A DNA stretch of 64,000 bases from positions 21,537 to 85,536 of the forward strand of contig NZ_RZNA01000048.1 in the NCBI RefSeq assembly GCF_003992595.1, given 5' to 3'. Under the pieces are notes generated by a model. The model did no database searches. It saw only the letters and a program-made list of their open reading frames with translations, and was not told the origin of the DNA. The stretch is from Flagellimonas oceanensis. GTDB lineage: Bacteria > Bacteroidota > Bacteroidia > Flavobacteriales > Flavobacteriaceae. This document shows, one piece after another, positions 53,913 through 63,660 of the stretch. Within the stretch, counting starts at the first letter, position 1; each line of letters opens with the position of its first letter. Both the position numbers and the translations under genes were made by a program.

Positions 53913-55186
53913 AAATCATACTTGTTTTTCCATCTTTTCTTTAGAAAGTCCTTCATGGAATTTTCCCTGGGATTGTTTCCCGGTTTGTAAAAAGTTGTTC
54001 CGGTAATTTCATCTGGAAGAAATTCGAAGTCCACAAAATTATTTGGATAGTCATGGGCATAAGCATAGCCCTTGCCATATCCTAGGTCCTTCATTAATTT
54101 GGTAGGAGCGTTTCGTAATGGAATGGGTATGGACAAATCTCCTGTTTGACGAACTTTTTGCTGTGCTTCGTTAATGGCCATGTAACTTGCATTGCTCTTG
54201 GGCGAGCTTGCCAAATAGGTGGCGCATTGACTCAGGATTATCCTCGCTTCGGGATATCCTATCGTTGTAACCGACTGAAAAGTGGTGTTGGCCAAGACCA
54301 AGGCCGTCGGATTGGCATTCCCAATATCCTCCGATGCCAATATGATCATTCTTCGAGCAATGAACTTTACATCCTCACCACCTTCTATCATACGGGCCAA
54401 CCAATACACCGCGGCATTGGGGTCGCTTCCACGGACACTTTTTATGAATGCTGAAATAATATCGTAGTGTTGCTCCCCTGTTTTGTCGTACCGTACCGTA
54501 TTTTTTTGAACCTTGTTGAGGACCAAATCATTGGTAATGGAGATTTTATCGCCAGGTTCGGAGTTCACGATAAGCTCAAATATGTTGAGCAATTTTCGTC
54601 CGTCTCCCCCCGATAAACGCAACAACGCATCGGTTTCTTTGAGTTCGATTTGCTTTTTGGAGAGAACACTGTCCGTTTTAATGGCACGTTCCAAAAGTGC
54701 TACAAGGTCATCCTTCCCAAAAGGATTGAGGGTGTAAACCTGGCATCTGGACAAAAGTGCGGGAATTACCTCAAAACTTGGGTTTTCCGTAGTGGCCCCA
54801 ACGAGCGTTACCCAGCCTTTCTCAACTGCGCCGAGAAGGGAGTCCTGTTGCGATTTGCTGAAACGGTGAATTTCATCAATAAAAAGGATGGGGTTTTTGG
54901 AAGTGAACAACCCTCCGCTTTGCTTGGCCTTGTCGATTACCTCACGCACATCCTTTACGCCACTACTGATAGCGCTTAAGGTGTAAAAAGGTCGCTGGCT
55001 TTCCGTGGCAATGATATTCGCCAAGGTGGTTTTCCCGGTTCCGGGAGGTCCCCAAAAAATCAAGGAAGGAATAACACCGCTTTTAATCTGATTGGTCAAG
55101 GCACCCTGCTTTCCCACCAAATGTTGTTGACTGATGTAATCCTCTAAAGTTTTTGGACGTATGCGTTCTGCCAAGGGTTCGTTCAT
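53909..55186 (-). CDS. rarA: Replication-associated recombination protein A (RarA/MgsA)
   Basis: RarA is a AAA+ ATPase related to the clamp loader that acts at stalled replication forks. The 425 residues contain Walker [13 protein letters not shown], Walker [17 protein letters not shown], sensor 1 [12 protein letters not shown] and the arginine-finger [11 protein letters not shown]. The C-terminal tetramerization part has [20 protein letters not shown] and AREDIGNA-like [13 protein letters not shown]. It runs toward the hypothetical gene and overlaps its end by four bases. It is divergent from the rhomboid gene across 119 bp. Confidence 0.95.
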   Translation of the reverse strand: MNEPLAERIRPKTLEDYISQQHLVGKQGALTNQIKSGVIPSLIFWGPPGTGKTTLANIIATESQRPFYTLSAISSGVKDVREVIDKAKQSGGLFTSKNPILFIDEIHRFSKSQQDSLLGAVEKGWVTLVGATTENPSFEVIPALLSRCQVYTLNPFGKDDLVALLERAIKTDSVLSKKQIELKETDALLRLSGGDGRKLLNIFELIVNSEPGDKISITNDLVLNKVQKNTVRYDKTGEQHYDIISAFIKSVRGSDPNAAVYWLARMIEGGEDVKFIARRMIILASEDIGNANPTALVLANTTFQSVTTIGYPEARIILSQCATYLASSPKSNASYMAINEAQQKVRQTGDLSIPIPLRNAPTKLMKDLGYGKGYAYAHDYPNNFVDFEFLPDEITGTTFYKPGNNPRENSMKDFLKKRWKNKYDF

Positions 55187-55305
55187 GCGTCAAAAATAAA
55201 ATAAATTTGATGGTCTATTGTTCTTGTTTTGGAAAGGATTTTACGACCAACCTGACAATTTGTGTCAAATCAGGGTTGTGGCGGGATGTTTGATTTTGTT
55301 TACGT

Positions 55306-56028
55306 ATGAATTCGGATTCATTTAAATTTTCGAATGCTGTGGTCATAGCGCCCTTGCTGGCGATATTGTCCATTTGGATTGTGTTCTGGGTCGAGGTGCA
55401 GCTAAGCATCAACCTGAATGAATACGGAGTGTACCCAAGAAGGTTGTCCGGTTTGCAAGGAGTGTTTTTCAGTCCATTCATTCACGGTTCTATTGAGCAT
55501 TTGTACAACAATACCATTCCTTTGGCAGTATTGACCGCCTTTCTGTTTTATTTTTATCGGGGTGCGGCACTTCGGGTGTTGCTTTTGGGAACACTTGCCT
55601 CTGGTCTACTCACCTGGGCTATTGCCCGGCCATCGTATCATATCGGTGCCAGTGGAGTGATTTATTTGTTGGCCAGTTTTATATTCTTCAAAGGCATTTT
55701 AGCTAAACATTACAGACTCGTAGCCCTCTCACTGATTGTTGTTTTTATTTACGGCAGTATGATTTGGTACATTTTCCCCGTAAAAGATGGTATTTCATGG
55801 GAAGGGCATCTAGCAGGCTTCGCCACGGGACTCATCATGTCATTGGTTACCAAGGTAAAAGTTCCCGAGGTGCGAAAGTATGACTGGGAGCATGATGATT
55901 ATAATGAGGCGGATGACCCTTTTTTACAACATTTCGATGAGGACGGTAATTTTATTGAAACTTCCACTGAGGAAATCGAAGAAAAAATTGAAATCAAATA
56001 CCACTACAAAAAATCCGAGGAGGATTGA
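55306..56028 (+). CDS. Rhomboid family intramembrane serine protease
   Basis: A 240-residue membrane protease with six hydrophobic segments. The catalytic Ser is in HIGASGVIYLLAS and the His in WEGHLAGFATGL, which form the intramembrane dyad. The conserved FIHGSIEHLYNN is in the first third (rhomboid HxxxN motif). The last 50 residues are soluble and acidic (DYNEADDPFLQHFDEDG), an extension outside the core. Rhomboids cut single-pass membrane proteins; the substrate is unknown. It is convergent with rlmB, three bases apart. Confidence 0.92.
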   Translation: MNSDSFKFSNAVVIAPLLAILSIWIVFWVEVQLSINLNEYGVYPRRLSGLQGVFFSPFIHGSIEHLYNNTIPLAVLTAFLFYFYRGAALRVLLLGTLASGLLTWAIARPSYHIGASGVIYLLASFIFFKGILAKHYRLVALSLIVVFIYGSMIWYIFPVKDGISWEGHLAGFATGLIMSLVTKVKVPEVRKYDWEHDDYNEADDPFLQHFDEDGNFIETSTEEIEEKIEIKYHYKKSEED

Positions 56029-56031
56029 GGG

Positions 56032-56769
56032 TTATTTATTTCTTTGCCGGACCACTTCGTAAAGGAAAACGCCACAGGCCACGGAAACATTCAACGAACC
56101 GATTTTTCCCATCAGGGGCAGTTTTGCTTGATGGTCAATGATGTTCAGGGTAGAGGGGGAGATACCTTTTTCCTCCGACCCCATGATGATGGCCGTAGGC
56201 TGATTAAAATCAATCCCGTAAATATCATTTTCAGCTTTTTCGGTAGCTCCGGTAACTACGATCCCAGATGATTGCAGATAAAAAATGGCATCTTTCAAAT
56301 GGTCTACCTTGGCAATAGGCACGTTAAAAGCTGCGCCTGCAGAAGTTTTGACAGTATCATCCGTAATGGGAGCAGCTCCGTTTTTTGGTATTATGATTCC
56401 ATGCACTCCGCAACATTCCGCAGTTCGGATAATGGCGCCAAAGTTTCGAACGTCGGAAACCCCATCGAGCATCAAGAAAAAGGGGACTTCCTCTTTAGCC
56501 AGGACTTGCTCAACCAATTCTTCAAAATTATGGAACTGTACTGGGGATATTTGGGCAACCACACCTTGATGGTTGTTTCGCGTAAGGCGGTTCAGTTTTT
56601 CTACGGGAACATAGGACAAGCTGATTCCACTTTTTCTAACCGTGGATTCCAGTTCCTTGAAAAGCTCTCCTTTAAGCCCTTTTTGGACAAATATTTTATT
56701 GATGGGTTGTTCAGCATTGATGGCTTCCATCACTGCCCGTATTCCATAGATTTTTTGCTCGTTCTCCAT
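56032..56769 (-). CDS. rlmB: 23S rRNA (guanosine-2'-O-)-methyltransferase RlmB
   Basis: A SPOUT/TrmH-family rRNA methyltransferase of 245 residues. RlmB modifies G2251 in 23S rRNA. It has an N-terminal substrate-binding domain (IYGIRAVMEAINAEQPINKI) and the C-terminal knotted domain, with DGVSDVRNFGAIIRTAECC, IIMGSEEKGIS and LPLMGKIGSLNVSVACGVFL, the SAM-binding knot. It could act on a different G because TrmH-like enzymes are hard to separate by sequence, but length and motifs favour RlmB. Confidence 0.92.
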   Translation of the reverse strand: MENEQKIYGIRAVMEAINAEQPINKIFVQKGLKGELFKELESTVRKSGISLSYVPVEKLNRLTRNNHQGVVAQISPVQFHNFEELVEQVLAKEEVPFFLMLDGVSDVRNFGAIIRTAECCGVHGIIIPKNGAAPITDDTVKTSAGAAFNVPIAKVDHLKDAIFYLQSSGIVVTGATEKAENDIYGIDFNQPTAIIMGSEEKGISPSTLNIIDHQAKLPLMGKIGSLNVSVACGVFLYEVVRQRNK

Positions 56770-56793
56770 GGCCGCAAAAGTATGTAAAATTAC

Positions 56794-57516
56794 TTATTCT
56801 TTAGTATGGGAAAGACAGAAGGAGATGAGTGCATCAAGTTGTATTGGATTGTCGAAATTCAAATTCTGTGTTTTTGAATAATTTTTTATCTCTTTTTTGA
56901 GACCCGGGAACGCCTTTATGAATGCTCGTTCGTTTAATTTACTAGACTTAATGTATGAGCCATTGCCATTTTTAATATAGAATGTGTTTTTTGTCCTGTA
57001 TTCTTTATATGATTTTGTATTGAAGTTGTTGGTATTGTCAGAGGAATTGTCAAAAATACTTTTGGTAATTTCCTCAATGACATAATCGGACTCTTTTGTA
57101 TGCTGTTTGTAATATTTTGGATTGCTCATTGAAGATTCAAAGTCGGCAGGTGTTTTTTTCAAAAAGGTGTCGTAAGCAACCCCTTTTTCCTTGTCATCGA
57201 TTTTTGCGATGGTAAACTTCTCGACTTCGTCGATTTTTATAGTTATACCCTTGGTATCATCATTTTTATCTTTTACGAGTAAGGTGTTTGATTCCAGATC
57301 TACTTGTAAAAGCATAGGGTTGGATATGTTCTTGTCAGAGAAGGTGATTTTTCCCAATCCCCAGTTATCAAAATAAAACTTTGTCCCTCGAATGGAATTA
57401 TCTGTGCCCATGAAGCCATACTTGCCTTGGTGCCCTCCATCGATGTTTATAATTTGTCCAATACAAGCTTGGCTCACAAGAATGGAAATGAACAATAACA
57501 GATATTTGGAATTCAT
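56794..57516 (-). CDS. Hypothetical secreted protein
   Basis: A 240-residue protein with a signal peptide (MNSKYLLLFISILVSQACIGQ; the cysteine could also be a lipobox site). The mature part has GGHQGKYGFMGTDNSIRGTK near the start, a lysine/aspartate-rich body and no motif I recognise. Codon use looks a little more AT-rich than that of the neighbours. ATG 57516 is chosen over 57522 because the hydrophobic signal follows directly. It lies behind the susD terminator on the same strand, so it should have its own promoter. Confidence 0.68.
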   Translation of the reverse strand: MNSKYLLLFISILVSQACIGQIINIDGGHQGKYGFMGTDNSIRGTKFYFDNWGLGKITFSDKNISNPMLLQVDLESNTLLVKDKNDDTKGITIKIDEVEKFTIAKIDDKEKGVAYDTFLKKTPADFESSMSNPKYYKQHTKESDYVIEEITKSIFDNSSDNTNNFNTKSYKEYRTKNTFYIKNGNGSYIKSSKLNERAFIKAFPGLKKEIKNYSKTQNLNFDNPIQLDALISFCLSHTKE

Positions 57517-57550
57517 AATCAATTTAATATTGGGTTTATTAAAAGATAAG

Positions 57551-57580
57551 AAAAAAGGGAGGACAATTGCCCTCCCTTTT
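57551..57580 (-). terminator. Terminator of the susCD operon
   Basis: A perfect 10-bp stem (aaaagggagg/cctccctttt) with an eight-base loop, 30 bp beyond the SusD-like stop codon, followed by T residues on the minus strand. Confidence 0.85.
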
Positions 57581-57609
57581 GAATTTAATTTTTTGTATTG
57601 AATGGGTTC

Positions 57610-59055
57610 CTATTGAGCCCACCAAAGTACAGTGTCTAAATTATCCGGTCCTTGCTGGGATACAGCGGCATTATAGTTTTCCTCGTTGCTGGCACTTGCA
57701 TTTGTGGCATATGCCTGTCTCTGTGGAATTCCATTACCGCTCAAAGCTGTAGCTGGTGCGCTTAGGGATGGAGCATCGTCTCCAAATCGTCTCCATTCCG
57801 CCCATGCTTCATAACCTTGTAAATATAGGGCAACGTATTTTTCGTATGCTATATCTTCAATACCGGTATAGGGATTGGCTGCTATATACGCAGTGGCATC
57901 TGCGGGGTCAACTCCCCATTGCTCCATTGATGCCATAATGCCCTCTTCGTAGTAAGAAGCCGCACTTCCAGGTATCCAACCCAATTCCACTGCTTCAGCC
58001 TGAGCAAAAGCTACTTGGGCATAGGTGAACATGTAACCAGGGGCCTCTTGGTTGTAAATTACGTCCGGAGTGATGAATGAATAATCAGGTGTATTACCAT
58101 TTTCTTCTCCATAAGGTGCTCCTACATAGGTGCCTGATATTTCTGCTGGGACAGCATATTCTGCCAGTCGTGGGTCTTCTGGAGCAGAAGGTGTTCCGCT
58201 TCCAACAAGAAACCCGACAAAGGTATCACTTAGCAAATAGTCCAATCTATAGTTCGGAGCAAGGAAACGATCTTCCCAAGGGTTATCGTTGTTTTCTTCA
58301 GCTAAAAAGGTATAGTATAGGTTTTCGCCATTGGATGTGATAGCTCCTGAGATTGCCTCGTTGAACTTGGTGGCGGCATAACCTCCCGCATTTGGGAAAC
58401 GCTTGGAAACTCTGATGGCCATGTTCATTTTAAGGGTATTGGCAAATTGCCTCCATCTGGCCATATTTCCGCCCAAAATGATATCTCCAGTGGGACCAGG
58501 TTGTCCATTTTCGATTAAAGCCAAAGCTTCATCTATTTCAGTGAATAGGCCATCGTAGATTACTTCTTGAGAATCATATGTGGCAAAAATGTCATCCAAT
58601 CCTTGAAGTGCTTCGGTGTATGGAAGCATACCCCAACGATCCGTCATCAATTGATATGTGTAGGCCGTAAGGATTTTCGCCACGGCTATTTGATTGTCAT
58701 TGGACCCATTTGACGAGGCAGCGACCATGGTGTCCTCATTTGAATTCAGTTCAATTACACGATCCAAGACCACAAGTATGTTGGTGTAGGATGCTCCATA
58801 ATCGAAGTTGACCGTAGAGTATTGTGATTCCTCTGGGTACTGTCCGTTGCTTAGGTATTGGACATACAAATTGGGTGTTGTCGCTGTTGTATAACCACTG
58901 AGTGATACTTGTGCACTGGTCAACAACGAGGCAGTTGAGGGATCACTTGGGTTATTGGGATCGATATTCATACTTCCAAAATCCGCATCGTCACATGATA
59001 ATATGGAAATGGAAATAATTGTAACTAATAGTTGTTTTATATTTTTCAGTTTCAT
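57610..59055 (-). CDS. SusD/RagB-type nutrient-binding outer membrane lipoprotein
   Basis: A SusD-like substrate-binding lipoprotein of 481 residues. It starts MKLKNIKQLLVTIISISILSC (lipobox ISILSC, Cys21). DFGSMNIDPNNPSDPSTASL and ATAILTAYTYQ-like AVAKILTAYTYQLMTDRWG mark the SusD-like_2 variety. Helical TPR-type repeats build the fold, with GGNMARWRQFANTLKMNMAIR near the middle. It forms the lid of a SusC barrel and captures oligosaccharides or peptides at the surface. It lies 8 bp after the SusC-like gene. The nutrient cannot be told because no hydrolase genes sit next to the pair. Confidence 0.92.
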   Translation of the reverse strand: MKLKNIKQLLVTIISISILSCDDADFGSMNIDPNNPSDPSTASLLTSAQVSLSGYTTATTPNLYVQYLSNGQYPEESQYSTVNFDYGASYTNILVVLDRVIELNSNEDTMVAASSNGSNDNQIAVAKILTAYTYQLMTDRWGMLPYTEALQGLDDIFATYDSQEVIYDGLFTEIDEALALIENGQPGPTGDIILGGNMARWRQFANTLKMNMAIRVSKRFPNAGGYAATKFNEAISGAITSNGENLYYTFLAEENNDNPWEDRFLAPNYRLDYLLSDTFVGFLVGSGTPSAPEDPRLAEYAVPAEISGTYVGAPYGEENGNTPDYSFITPDVIYNQEAPGYMFTYAQVAFAQAEAVELGWIPGSAASYYEEGIMASMEQWGVDPADATAYIAANPYTGIEDIAYEKYVALYLQGYEAWAEWRRFGDDAPSLSAPATALSGNGIPQRQAYATNASASNEENYNAAVSQQGPDNLDTVLWWAQ

Positions 59056-59066
59056 CATTTTTGCTT

Positions 59067-62000
59067 TTAGAATGTTAAGCTAACGTTTAGTCCTAAAGTC
59101 CTTGCAGGAGGTAACTGTCCGCCCTCAATGAAATTGTAGTTGTTGGCACTAGTGCTCCATCCGATGTTTTCTAACTCAGAAGGGTCTACAAAGTTTAGGT
59201 CTGAATCAATCAACCACAAGTTGTTCGCGTAAAAAGCGATATTGGCTTTGCTAAATGGTGTTTGGTCCAGGAACTTCTTGGGTAAATTATAGCCTAATCT
59301 AAGAGTTCTTAACTTTATGTAAGAGGCATCGTGGAGATAAAATTCCGACAATCCAAACAACCTTCCATAATATTGAACAGGGTCAACATAGTATGCGGCT
59401 GGATTTCCACTAGTGGCATCAACTCCTTCTACCAATATACCTCCGGAATTGTTTCCGGCCGTAGCAGCAGGAACGGCTATACCGTCTACAATACCGGTGC
59501 CTGTCAATGGATCACGTTTTGGGTTGCCCAGAGCGTTGTCACCCACGGATTCTATTCCCAGTCCAGAATAATTGATGAACATATCCGTAACGGAGAAATA
59601 TTGCCCTCCTTTTTGGAAATCGAATCCTAAGAAGAGATCGAAGTTCTTATACCTCATGTTACTGGTAAAACCACCAGTGAAATCAGGTAGGACATTGCCC
59701 AAAAACTGGTTAGTGTCGTACTGTATGGCACCGGTTGAGGACAACAAAAGGTCTCCATTGTCATTTCTTTGGGCTTTTCTACCATAAAGTACACCCCATT
59801 CCTCGCCTTCACGCTCTTGTAACAAAAGTCCACCCCATCCTTGAGATGTTCCATCAAGCGTGTTTACGGTAACACCTTCAGCCAAACTGTTCACCCAGCG
59901 TGAAAGGGTTGCTAAGTTGGCGGATACTTCCCATTCGAAGTTTTCAGTTCTAATTGGGGTCCCGGTCAAACCGATTTCCAAACCTTTATAGAATTGTTCA
60001 CCTGAGTTGGTGCTTACCCCTGTGTACCCTGTTGAGGAATCCAAAGTTAAGCTAACAGGAAGGTTGGTGTCTGTTTTTTCGAAATATGTAATGTCAAGTC
60101 CAATTCTGTTTCTGAAGAACTTAAGTTCCCCTCCTAGTTCGACTTCGCTTCTGATCCCTCCGGTTAGTGCAGGGTTCCGAAGACCATTAGGTACGGTCAT
60201 GGCACCATTGCTACCATATGGGTTTTGGTTGGAGTAAATAGGGTTTAATCTGTGCGCATTTGGGAAAATCGGCGCTTCAGCGTAACCTGCACGTAGTTTC
60301 CCAAATGTGAAGAAGTCGTTCTGTGGTATGAATTCCGAAAATATAAAACTTCCAGAGACTCCATAGGTTTCTACTTTATTGTCGTCGGGGTTGGCAGTTG
60401 AGCTCCAATCCCACCTTGCTGTACCGTCCAGATACAAGAAACCTCCATATCCAAAGGACGCTGCAGCAAATACAGCTCTGTTCTGTGATTTCCTACGGTC
60501 ACTGTCTACGTTTGGTCGGTCAACGGAAGTGTCCAAGGAGTAATAATTGTCCACGGTCATACCACCATTTGTACTTGCTCTTATGTCTTTGAAATTGTAA
60601 AAACTGAATTCACTACCCAACTTTCCACTGATGTCAAAATCCCCGAAGTTGTTTTGGTAGTTCATTATTCCAAACAATTCATCTCGGGTCGAGGTGTTTT
60701 CGTTTTCGCTGTACCCTTCTTGACTTAGCCCTCCCCATCCGGCACGGCTGTCATAGTCATAGGCATTGTACGTTTTACGTGCTTCTATGGATAAGTTCAG
60801 ATGGTCGTTGAAGGTGTATGTTCCACCAAGTCTACCATTGAACATGTTCTTGGTTTCGTTGTTCACACTTTCATTCAGCAAGAAATGTGGCGAATCCCAA
60901 TACAGTGGACGTGGATTGGTGGGGCCATTAAGGTTCCAAGAAACGATTTGACCGTTTCTATTGTAATCCTTAACTCGATCCATGTCCAATTGACGTTGCC
61001 ACCATTGGTTGAAGTTAGATCCGATGCTACCATAACCAAGAGCTGCAAAGTTCTTTGTTTTCCTAATTTGGAAAGAGATGTTGGTGTACATCTTGAACTT
61101 TTCGCTGATATTCATGTCGGCATTTGTGGAGAAATCATATTGTGTACGTCTTGTGTTGGGTACAATACCTTCTTTCTCGGTACGAGTAACCGATGTACGT
61201 ATGCTGTATTCTTCTCCACCTTTCATGAAAGTAAGGTTGGTTCTGTTGGTCATCCCCGTGTTATAAAAATTGCGGATGTTGTTTGGGTTGGGAGAGAAAG
61301 GTCTAAGTTGACCAAACTCAGGGTCGCCAGGAATCCAGCTATCCCAGTGTCTTACAAGGGTTCCATCCATACGTGGTCCCCAACTCTCATCAGCATAGTA
61401 CTCAACCATCGGTTGACCGTCGAAAGAAGCCCAAGAAGCAGGGTGCTGCGCTGGGTTGTAGTTAAAAGTTGGAAATTCTTGTGTGTAACCACCTCCGTAT
61501 TCATTTTGATACTCTGGCAGTAGATAAACACTTTCCAAAGAGGTGTTCTGGTTTATGGTTATTGTGCCTTTACCGTCTTTGGCCCTTCTGGTGGTAATCA
61601 CAATTGCACCATTACGCCCTTCAGGGCCGTAAAGGGCTGTTGCGGTAAGACCCTTGAGGACGGTCATGTCGGCAATGTCATCAGGGTTAATATCTGAAAC
61701 AGAATTCACTTTAATGTTGTCGACAATAAACAGCACATTGGTGTTACCTCTTAGTCGTATGCTGGAGTTACGGAAATCGGAACTAGGAGCACCGAGGAAT
61801 TGAACCCCTGCGACCTTACCGGCAAGAGCATTGTTCACATCAGTGTCACGAGCTTTGATCAAATTGTCTCCTTCAACTTTTTGGGCTGCGAAACCTAGTG
61901 ATTTTTGTTCACGGGTCACACCAAGTGCGGCAGTTACCACGACTTCATCAAGACTTTGCGCATCTTCTTCCATTTGGACATTGATAATGTTGCTCGAGCC

Positions 62001-62255
62001 AACTGTTCGGCTGGCCGGTTTAAGTCCCAAATAAGTGTAGAGGAGCACTTGTCCTTCGCTTGCACTGATGGTGTAGTTTCCGTCAAAATCTGTTTGGGTA
62101 CCTGTAGTAGTCCCTTGAACGACAATGTTAACTCCAGGTAGCGGAAGTCCATCGGAATCCGTAACAGTACCTGAAATCGTCTTGTCTTGTGCATAGGAAA
62201 TATGCACAACAAACGCCAATAGTAGCGTTAACAATCCATTAAGTTTTGTTTTCAT
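59067..62255 (-). CDS. SusC/RagA family TonB-linked outer membrane protein
   Basis: A 1062-residue TonB-dependent transporter. Order: signal peptide (MKTKLNGLLTLLLAFVVHIS), carboxypeptidase-regulatory-like domain (ISGTVTDSDGLPLPGVNIVV, DGNYTISASEG), TonB-box-like segment with SLDEVVVTAALG, plug (LAGKVAGVQFLG, GRNGAIVITTRR) and a 22-strand barrel ending GLNVSLTF. With the SusD-like lipoprotein it imports a ligand across the outer membrane by TonB energy. No sigma/anti-sigma or hybrid regulator is next to it, as there often is in polysaccharide loci. The upstream 525 bp may carry its promoter. Confidence 0.95.
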   Translation of the reverse strand: MKTKLNGLLTLLLAFVVHISYAQDKTISGTVTDSDGLPLPGVNIVVQGTTTGTQTDFDGNYTISASEGQVLLYTYLGLKPASRTVGSSNIINVQMEEDAQSLDEVVVTAALGVTREQKSLGFAAQKVEGDNLIKARDTDVNNALAGKVAGVQFLGAPSSDFRNSSIRLRGNTNVLFIVDNIKVNSVSDINPDDIADMTVLKGLTATALYGPEGRNGAIVITTRRAKDGKGTITINQNTSLESVYLLPEYQNEYGGGYTQEFPTFNYNPAQHPASWASFDGQPMVEYYADESWGPRMDGTLVRHWDSWIPGDPEFGQLRPFSPNPNNIRNFYNTGMTNRTNLTFMKGGEEYSIRTSVTRTEKEGIVPNTRRTQYDFSTNADMNISEKFKMYTNISFQIRKTKNFAALGYGSIGSNFNQWWQRQLDMDRVKDYNRNGQIVSWNLNGPTNPRPLYWDSPHFLLNESVNNETKNMFNGRLGGTYTFNDHLNLSIEARKTYNAYDYDSRAGWGGLSQEGYSENENTSTRDELFGIMNYQNNFGDFDISGKLGSEFSFYNFKDIRASTNGGMTVDNYYSLDTSVDRPNVDSDRRKSQNRAVFAAASFGYGGFLYLDGTARWDWSSTANPDDNKVETYGVSGSFIFSEFIPQNDFFTFGKLRAGYAEAPIFPNAHRLNPIYSNQNPYGSNGAMTVPNGLRNPALTGGIRSEVELGGELKFFRNRIGLDITYFEKTDTNLPVSLTLDSSTGYTGVSTNSGEQFYKGLEIGLTGTPIRTENFEWEVSANLATLSRWVNSLAEGVTVNTLDGTSQGWGGLLLQEREGEEWGVLYGRKAQRNDNGDLLLSSTGAIQYDTNQFLGNVLPDFTGGFTSNMRYKNFDLFLGFDFQKGGQYFSVTDMFINYSGLGIESVGDNALGNPKRDPLTGTGIVDGIAVPAATAGNNSGGILVEGVDATSGNPAAYYVDPVQYYGRLFGLSEFYLHDASYIKLRTLRLGYNLPKKFLDQTPFSKANIAFYANNLWLIDSDLNFVDPSELENIGWSTSANNYNFIEGGQLPPARTLGLNVSLTF

Positions 62256-62705
62256 TGTTAAATTATTTGAATTAGCTGATGGCTAAAATCATAAATTCAT
62301 GTTAATAATCCAAATTCATTTTATAATATTTTTAAGACTTTCATTTTAAATGAGATAATTTTAAAAATTATCGAATTGATTGAGAAGTACTCATTTATAT
62401 ACTGATTTACATGCGTTTTCCTTAATTGTGAACTCCAAAATCTTTAGAAGGTTGTGTGTTTGCTTTTTGAATGTTATTGTAAATTGAGTAGTTGTCAGTT
62501 GTCTTAGTTGTAAAATCTTATGAAAGTGTTAATGGTTGTTTAGTTTCTTATTTGGAGCTTATACCTTAATATTTAATAGGGTGTCAATTGGTTTTTTTTG
62601 ATTGACAGTGAACTGGGTCTGCTTAACTTTATGTTGATGCTGAAGGTGTTTTTGAGGGGGTGATCAAACTTTTTTTGGCATCAGATTAAAATTAATTGCT
62701 TCGGA

Positions 62706-62736
62706 TTTGAATTATTGGGAATTATCACTACATTTG
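62706..62736 (+). promoter_or_regulatory. Promoter of the str operon
   Basis: TTTG (62706-62709), a spacer of 19 bases and TACATTTG (62729-62736) match the Bacteroidetes -33/-7 consensus (TTG, then TAnnTTTG). The rpsL ATG follows 44 bases after the box. Confidence 0.75.
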
Positions 62737-62739
62737 CAG

Positions 62740-62754
62740 CCCTCAAAATGAGGG
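62740..62754 (+). promoter_or_regulatory. Small dyad near the rpsL transcription start
   Basis: ccctca-aaa-tgaggg is a six-bp stem with a three-base loop. It begins three bases after the -7 box, so part of it lies before the likely start of transcription. It is therefore more likely to be a DNA-level dyad than a leader hairpin. Confidence 0.35.
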
Positions 62755-62780
62755 TTATTTAGTTTTTTAAAAGAAATTTA

Positions 62781-63155
62781 ATGCCAACAATTTCACAATT
62801 AGTACGAAAAGGAAGGGCCACAATTACCAAGAAGAGTAAATCGGCTGCTTTGGATTCGTGTCCTCAAAGAAGAGGGGTTTGTACGCGTGTTTATACTACT
62901 ACGCCTAAGAAGCCAAACTCTGCAATGCGTAAAGTTGCAAGGGTAAGGTTGACCAATGGTAAAGAGGTGAACGCATACATCCCCGGTGAAGGTCACAACC
63001 TCCAAGAGCACTCGATAGTATTGGTTAGGGGCGGAAGAGTAAAGGATTTGCCTGGTGTGCGATATCATATCGTTCGCGGTGCTTTGGATACCGCAGGTGT
63101 TGCGGATAGAACGCAACGACGATCTAAGTATGGTGCAAAGCGTCCAAAAAAGTAA
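62781..63155 (+). CDS. rpsL: 30S ribosomal protein S12
   Basis: S12 helps decode at the ribosomal A site and is the target of streptomycin resistance mutations. The 124-residue protein starts [12 protein letters not shown] and contains the hallmarks [15 protein letters not shown] and the loop [11 protein letters not shown]. Lys in TPKKPNS and Lys/Arg in [15 protein letters not shown] are unchanged from the drug-sensitive form, as far as the motif shows. It heads the str operon with rpsG and fusA behind the promoter at 62706. Confidence 0.98.
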   Translation: MPTISQLVRKGRATITKKSKSAALDSCPQRRGVCTRVYTTTPKKPNSAMRKVARVRLTNGKEVNAYIPGEGHNLQEHSIVLVRGGRVKDLPGVRYHIVRGALDTAGVADRTQRRSKYGAKRPKK

Positions 63156-63175
63156 AACAACTTTAAGAAGAAGCG

Positions 63176-63652
63176 ATGAGAAAAAAGCAGGCAAAAAAGA
63201 GACCGTTATTACCGGATCCAAAATTTAACGATCAACTTGTTACGCGTTTTGTGAACATGATGATGTGGGACGGTAAAAAATCAGTTGCATTCAAGATTTT
63301 TTATGATGCAATTGCAATCGTTGACGAGAAAAACACTGACGAAGAGAAAACTGGATTGGAGTTGTGGAAAGATGCACTTTCCAATGTTATGCCACACGTA
63401 GAGGTTCGAAGTAGAAGAGTGGGTGGTGCAACATTTCAGATTCCGATGCAAATTCGTCCAGACAGAAAAATATCCACTGCCATGAAGTGGTTGATCAGCT
63501 TTTCAAGAAAGCGTAACGAGAAATCCATGGCGCAAAAATTGGCAGCTGAGATTCTAGCAGCGGCCAAGGAAGAAGGTGCGGCAGTGAAGAAAAGAGTAGA
63601 TACACACAAAATGGCTGAGGCCAATAAAGCGTTCTCACACTTTAGATTCTAA
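63176..63652 (+). CDS. rpsG: 30S ribosomal protein S7
   Basis: S7 nucleates the 30S head and contacts 16S rRNA and the exit-site tRNA. The 158-residue protein begins [19 protein letters not shown], with the conserved [18 protein letters not shown], the [13 protein letters not shown] motif and [14 protein letters not shown] at the C-terminus. It lies 20 bp after rpsL and nine bases before fusA in the usual str order. In other bacteria S7 represses translation of this operon; no such site can be shown here. Confidence 0.98.
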   Translation: MRKKQAKKRPLLPDPKFNDQLVTRFVNMMMWDGKKSVAFKIFYDAIAIVDEKNTDEEKTGLELWKDALSNVMPHVEVRSRRVGGATFQIPMQIRPDRKISTAMKWLISFSRKRNEKSMAQKLAAEILAAAKEEGAAVKKRVDTHKMAEANKAFSHFRF

Positions 63653-63660
63653 ACAATACA

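Larger units (their letters stand above)
62256..62780. other. Divergent intergenic region susC / str operon
   Basis: No gene is seen. The right end carries a promoter for rpsL (62706-62736) and a small dyad (62740-62754). The left, AT-rich part precedes the leftward SusC gene and should hold its promoter, but no clear TAnnTTTG box is found on that strand. Confidence 0.55.

Noticed and set aside
55215..55481. Antisense gene over the rhomboid start
   Set aside because: It mirrors the rhomboid coding frame and has no recognisable domain.
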